From Tragulus kanchil (Eukaryota > Chordata > Mammalia > Artiodactyla > Tragulidae): DNA of 64,000 bases. The stretch's first letter is position 1; each line of letters opens with the position of its first letter. A program made the position numbers and the translations under genes. Below the pieces are notes generated by a model. The model was not told where the DNA came from and did no database searches. It saw only the letters and a list, made by a program, of their open reading frames with translations. Below, one piece after another: positions 58,897-64,000 of this stretch. The DNA is taken from positions 15,652,501 to 15,716,500 of the forward strand of contig JAIOJX010000005.1 in assembly GCA_022376925.1 (NCBI GenBank), given 5' to 3'.

Positions 58897-61069
58897 CTTC
58901 ATGGATGGTGCTTAAACCTCGGTTTCTAGACTTATTTAACTCTTCAACGTTCAAACCCTGCTTGTAGGTGTTTGTGAGCCAATGGGATACGTATGTGTTT
59001 TAGTGGGGAAAAAAAAATAGAAATGGACCACTTGATAGGAATATGAGTACACATGGAACAGGATATTAACAGAACCTGTTTATAGCCTTCAGTGATAGCT
59101 GTGGCTCAAGACAAAAGAGGCCACATTCCAAAGTCTGGTGTAAGACCACAATGCAGATGTAGAAAAGGGAGCACAAGAGAAGCAGTTTAGATTGTTCATG
59201 GTTAGCTCGTCGGCCATTTCTGGATGATGAAACATGGTTGGAGAGGCCAAGAAAATAACCATTAAAAGATTTTCAGAGAATGGGTGGTAGATTCCAGTTC
59301 GCCATCCTGGCTGCCAACAGAGGGGTGTGAAGTACCTATCCCTCAGGTCACATCTAGGGAAAGGGGTTTTATACAGATCATTTGGAGTGTTTACTGTGTA
59401 TCCCTTCAGAAGGGAGGCATAGAGATTCCAGCCTGAGAAATCTAAAGGACAAGAGACTGGCTAGCTAGCTCCTCTGATGATCGAGTGAAAGATATGTAGC
59501 TGCGTCGCCCCTTAGTTTGACAGAACACTGGGTGCTTGGGTTGTTACCCAAAGCACAGAGGTAGATCACCACCCTAGAGCTAGGTGCGGTCACCTCAGGT
59601 CGTGTTTAAGAGGGCCCTTGGACCCCAGCTGGGTAAACTGAGGAGAGAGCTGTAAGTAACCATCTGCAGAAAGGGATCCACTGTAGAGTGAGAGCTCCCC
59701 AGTGACGGGGTGGAATCCAGGTTCTCCGTCTTTCTAACTTCCATTATCCTCATCAGCATCATGCCCCTGGCTCAGCAGAAAAACTAAGCTTTTGAAGTGT
59801 CCATCAGTAGATGAATGGATAAAGAAACTGTGAGATATACAATGGGATATTACCCAGCCGTCAAAAGGAATGAAATCTTGCCATTTGCAGCAAGATAGGT
59901 GGAGTGAAGTAAGTCAAAGGCAAATATCATGTGATATCACTTACACACATGAGTATAAAAGAATACTACAAATGATCTTTCTCTTCATGGATGGTGCTTA
60001 AACCTCGGTTTCTAGACTTATTTAACTCTTCAACGTTCAAACCCTGCTTGTAGGTGTTTGTGAGCCAATGGGATACGTATGTGTTTTAGTGGGGAAAAAA
60101 AAATAGAAATGGACCACTTGATAGGAATATGAGTACACATGGAACAGGATATTAACAGAACCTGTTTATAGCCTTCAGTGATAGCTGTGGCTCAAGACAA
60201 AAGAGGCCACATTCCAAAGTCTGGTGTAAGACCACAATGCAGATGTAGAAAAGGGAGCACAAGAGAAGCAGTTTAGATTGTTCATGGTTAGCTCGTCGGC
60301 CATTTCTGGATGATGAAACATGGTTGGAGAGGCCAAGAAAATAACCATTAAAAGATTTTCAGAGAATGGGTGGTAGATTCCAGTTCGCCATCCTGGCTGC
60401 CAACAGAGGGGTGTGAAGTACCTATCCCTCAGGTCACATCTAGGGAAAGGGGTTTTATACAGATCATTTGGAGTGTTTACTGTGTATCCCTTCAGAAGGG
60501 AGGCATAGAGATTCCAGCCTGAGAAATCTAAAGGACAAGAGACTGGCTAGCTAGCTCCTCTGATGATCGAGTGAAAGATATGTAGCTGCTGCCCCTTAGT
60601 TTGACAGAACACTGGGTGCTTGGGTTGTTACCCAAAGCACAGAGGTAGATCACCACCCTAGAGCTAGGTGCGGTCACCTCAGGTCGTGTTTAAGAGGGCC
60701 CTTGGACCCCAGCTGGGTAAACTGAGGAGAGAGCTGTAAGTAACCATCTGCAGAAAGGGATCCACTGTAGAGTGAGAGCTCCCCAGTGACGGGGTGGAAT
60801 CCAGGTTCTCCGTCTTTCTAACTTCCATTATCCTCATCAGCATCATGCCCCTGGCTCAGCAGAAAAACTAAGCTTTTGAAGTGTCCATCAGTAGATGAAT
60901 GGATAAAGAAACTGTGAGATATACAATGGGATATTACCCAGCCGTCAAAAGGAATGAAATCTTGCCATTTGCAGCAAGATAGGTGGAGTGAAGTAAGTCA
61001 GGCAAGGAGACAAATATCATGTGATATCACTTACACACATGAGTATAAAAGAATACTACAAATGATCTT
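58897..61069 (+). repeat. Tandem duplication R (copies 58897-59980 and 59983-61069)
   Basis: Offset 1086-1090, chained to Q by 32 bases. Copy 1 has GTCAAAGGCAAATATC where copy 2 has GTCAGGCAAGGAGACAAAT; copy 2 is closer to the L1 consensus. Confidence 0.93.
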
Positions 61070-61365
61070 ATTTGCAAAACAAACAGACTCCTAGACATAG
61101 AAAACAAAGTTATGGCAACCAGTGGGAAAGTAAGGTGGGAGATAATTGAGGACTATAGGATTAACAGATGCATTCTACAAAATATGAGAGAGATAATAAG
61201 GATTTACTGTATAGCACAGGAAACTATTTAGTATCATGTAATAGCCTACAGTGGAAAAGAATTGAAAAAAAGAATGTATGTATATATTCAAATCACTTTG
61301 CTATGCACCTGAAACTAAAGCAGTGTTGTAAATCACAATCAACTTCAGTTTAAAGAAAAGTAAGC
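60875..61365 (+). mobile_element. L1 3' end (artiodactyl L1)
   Basis: The text from AGTGTCCATCAGTAGATGAA through TGCCATTTGCAGCAAGAT to TAAATCACAATCAACTTCAG is the familiar 3' part and 3' UTR of ruminant L1, ending in an A-rich tail. It is non-autonomous and 5'-truncated. The first 180 bases also occur at 59795-59980 through a tandem duplication. Confidence 0.8.
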
Positions 61366-62062
61366 TTTAAACACCTACCGCACTCACACATCACCAGCAT
61401 TAGATCTAGTGATTTCATCAGTCTGTCTTAGTCTAGGAAGAATTTTCCGACTGCCTTGTCTTCCCCCTACCTCATCCCACTTCTGCATCAGAGAGGAGGG
61501 CAACCTCCATTAGCAGTCTGGCTGGAGAGAGAGGAGTCTTTGTTCACCGCTCCCAGTGCATGTGGGAAAAGTGTTCAGTAGGCCATCCCTAGTTGCAGGA
61601 GGGAGCCATGTAACTTCACATGAAGTTGAAAGAAAATATAGCTGAAGTGCTATATTCAATTGGAAACATTACAGAACTGTGATTTTTTGTTGTTGTTGTT
61701 TTTGGACCTAGAGTGAGTTGAAAAATCCTCATTCTTTGAGTGTTTAGGAAAGTCCTGACAACTGTCCTCGAATTTCATCCAAGGACAGGGGAAGAACCAG
61801 CCCCACAGAAGAAACTTAAAGAGGCAGTGGAGGAAACAGTCGTTTTCTGATTCTGTGCCACGAATCTTGCTGGTTCATTTTAGGAATCACACATATAAAC
61901 CCGCTGACAGTTTTTCAAGGATACGTGTTTGACAAGAGAGTAGGAGCGAAGGGCAGAGATGGTTACCATAGGAATCAAATTGATCCACAGAAATGTCACA
62001 ATATTCTCATTTCTTAAAACGATGCTAGGAGGATTTTAATTAATCAAGATATACATTTGGGT

Positions 62063-62317
62063 TTTTTTTCTTTTATTTATATTTATTTTCATCCATCTTT
62101 ATTCTTTGGTCTGTGTGGGCCTTCCATTGCAGTGGACTCTCTTTCTGCACAGCACCCGCTCTGGGCACATGTGCTCCAGAGAGCTGACTTGTAATTGGAT
62201 ACACAGGTCCAGCCCAGCGCTCCTTGGCACGTGGGATCTTCTCAGGCAGGAATTGAACTGGTGCCCCTTGCACTGCAAGGCAGACTGTCTACCCACTGGA
62301 CCACCAGGGAGACCCCT
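62063..62317 (-). mobile_element. tRNA-derived SINE
   Basis: The minus-strand head GGGTCTCCCTGGTGGTCCAG is followed by a body with GCACTGCAAGGCAGACTGTC on plus. ACATTTGG flanks both sides (62053 and about 62319). Confidence 0.82.
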
Positions 62318-62765
62318 ACATTTGGTAATTTTAAGATGAAGCTTTTTTTTTTAAAAGATGAAGTTTGCAATCTGTTCCACAACTGGGGAAAGGATCTGAG
62401 ATAGGGCTTTTGTGTAATAAGTGTGTGAGATGTGTTCTCCCTTCTGTTTCTAGAGAATCAGAGAAGGAAAGAACAGCTAAGATTAACTGGTCATCATTTG
62501 TATTCTGCCACTGATCAGTTTGAAAAAACCATATGTGTTCCTGTTAAGCAATAAAGATGATGTCCGTAAGCCAGTAAACTCTCAAATAAATAAGAATGCT
62601 AATTGATGTTCTTTTCGACTTTGAGGGATTTTGAAAGGCCTTTGAACTATTAGCTTTCATATGATCTTCACAGCATTTACACTGTTATTCAAAGTCTTAT
62701 ATGGTCAAGGAGTGACACGGGGACAATCTGAATAATATTTTTCTGAATGGGTTCCTAAAGTTGAA

Positions 62766-62935
62766 ATGCAGGGGACCCAGTATTGATCCCTGGGTCAGGA
62801 AGATCCCCTGGAGAAGGAAATGGCAACCCACTCCAGTATTCTGGCCTTGGCCTGGAGAAGAGCCTGGTGGGCTGCCGTCCATGGGAGTAGCAAAAGAGTC
62901 GGACACGACTAAGCAACTTGCACACGCAAAGTTGA
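62766..62935 (+). mobile_element. Bov-tA SINE, head truncated
   Basis: It contains GATCCCTGGGTCAGGAAGAT, GGAAATGGCAACCCACTCC and AGAGTCGGACACGACTAAGC, low divergence from Bov-tA. Its first part recurs at 63925-64000, where the window ends. Confidence 0.88.
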
Positions 62936-63924
62936 AAAGACAACTTGAAAAATGCATGGGAGTCACAGAGCATTTGCGTGGACCATAGGAGTGGTTTATT
63001 CCCTAGAAATGGAATTGTGGATCCAGTGGTAGGAAAGGATGTTAGATTGACCTGCAAAGATGGAAGAAAGGTGATGACTGGTATGGGGGCGTGAGTCAGC
63101 CTTCGGTGGAGCTAGAGAAAGCCCTGTACACTTAGGATCTGGAGGAGGGTGCCTGCTGCAGCCCAGTTCTCTCTGTGCAGGGGCTAAGGACAAACGTGCG
63201 AAAAGTGATGTGACCTGGTGCACATCTTAAAAATACCGCTTTTTCCCTGTGGAAGGCAAAATTCTAGGATTCTGACCCCTGGTGTACACCTCTGTAAATC
63301 CTTTCCCCTTAAGTGTGACTCTATTAAAATGGTCCACTTCCCCATTAAAGCTATATTCAATTCTAGATCTCTATGTTGTTCTTCTTGAAGTCTTGTTTTG
63401 TATGACTTTCCTACTGAGAGGATGGAGGTTTTCTTGCCCTTTCACTCTCTTGACTTTATGTAAGGTGTTTAATCCCAGCCTCACCTGGTAGGTAAATTCT
63501 ACACTTGAAAATAAATGTCCTATTCTCACATTCCTACTGGGTTTTTGATTCCTGATCACTATTGTAGGTATTGAGTTTCTTTTTTATTTCTGGGAGACTT
63601 CCTTTTCTTGTTTTCTGCTCAGCTTTGCATATAAAATAATTAATTACATTTATCCAGAGTTTCTGTGTGTTATCCAGAGAAGGGGATGGGATGGTCTGGC
63701 CAAGGGTGGGATGCAGTGGGCTTTTCTTGTCAGCTCAGCATGCATTCTTGTTTTCTTTTTTCTTACTTTCTTCTTCTTGTTTTTTTTTTTAATGGAGTTT
63801 TTTTCTTTATTGTCCCACATCAACCTGAATCAGCCGTAGTCTATGACTCTCTCCTAACTATGGTCAAGGAGTGACACGGGGACAAACTGAAAAAAATTTT
63901 TCTGAGTGGGTTCCTAAAGTTGAA

Positions 63925-64000
63925 ATGCAGGGGACCCAGTATTGATCCCTGGGTCAGGAAGATCCCCTGGAGAAGGAAATGGCAACCCACTCCAGTATTC
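63925..64000 (+). mobile_element. Bov-tA SINE, cut by window end
   Basis: This repeats the start of the SINE at 62766 and runs off the window. Confidence 0.8.

Larger units (their letters stand above)
56745..58928 (+). repeat. Tandem duplication Q (copies 56745-57833 and 57840-58928)
   Basis: Offset 1095, six filler bases, no internal difference seen. Confidence 0.93.
48540..64000. other. Region right of the second CpG island, no gene recognised
   Basis: This is AT-rich sequence with BovB, L1 3' end, MIR and SINE copies and five tandem duplications. If a plus-strand gene starts at 47.7 kb this would be its first intron; otherwise it is intergenic. Unannotated stretches such as 52690-53580, 55120-55680, 56000-56740 and 63060-63850 show no exon I can identify. 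Confidence 0.6.
62700..64000 (+). repeat. Tandem duplication S (62700 onward and 63859-64000, cut by window end)
   Basis: Offset 1159, the largest. About five substitutions lie in the first 60 bases (GACAATCTGAATAATA/GACAAACTGAAAAAAA), all near the junction, as expected from low-quality sequence at a read end. Confidence 0.85.

Overview
The window is nuclear DNA from a ruminant, almost certainly a bovid. It carries BovB LINE sequence, Bov-A2 and Bov-tA SINEs, many other artiodactyl tRNA-derived SINEs and an artiodactyl L1 3' end, all recognised by eye. The single gene I can name is DEK (chromatin and RNA-associated oncoprotein), on the minus strand. Its CpG-island promoter lies at about 31.8-32.3 kb. 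Coding exons 2-7 (human numbering) run leftwards from 31.5 kb to 14.2 kb and give codons 1-254. Exons 8 onward, encoding the C-terminal third, are not in the window, so positions 1-14218 are intron 7.

Layout: 1-14218, DEK intron 7, with MIR, SINEs, MER20 and a decayed mariner element. 14219-31525, DEK coding exons and introns. 31816-32260, non-coding exon 1 and promoter with YY1, NF-Y and GC-box motifs. 32.3-47.6 kb, intergenic sequence with L2, SINEs, a diverged inverted repeat and a palindromic mariner MITE. 47.7-48.4 kb, a second CpG island with plausible plus-strand splice sites but no recognised product. In human the next gene upstream of DEK is the plus-strand gene RNF144B; assigning this island to it would be a guess. 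48.5-64 kb, intergenic or intronic sequence with BovB, L1, MIR and SINEs.

The most striking property is structural. I count 19 near-identical direct tandem duplications, nearly all about 1.0-1.1 kb and with offsets between 1068 and about 1159 bases. Together they add roughly 21 kb, about a third of the window. They ignore feature boundaries, and one duplicates DEK exon 7 with both splice sites. Copies differ mainly by homopolymer indels and a few SNP-like changes, and several junctions carry 25-50 bases of filler. The uniform size, random placement and overlapping chains point to an assembly artefact (unmerged overlapping sequence or unresolved haplotypes) rather than biology, but only read-level data can settle it. 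Collapsed, the locus would be about 43 kb.

I found no prokaryotic genes, CRISPR arrays, operons, rRNA or functional tRNA genes, and no convincing undescribed biological system.
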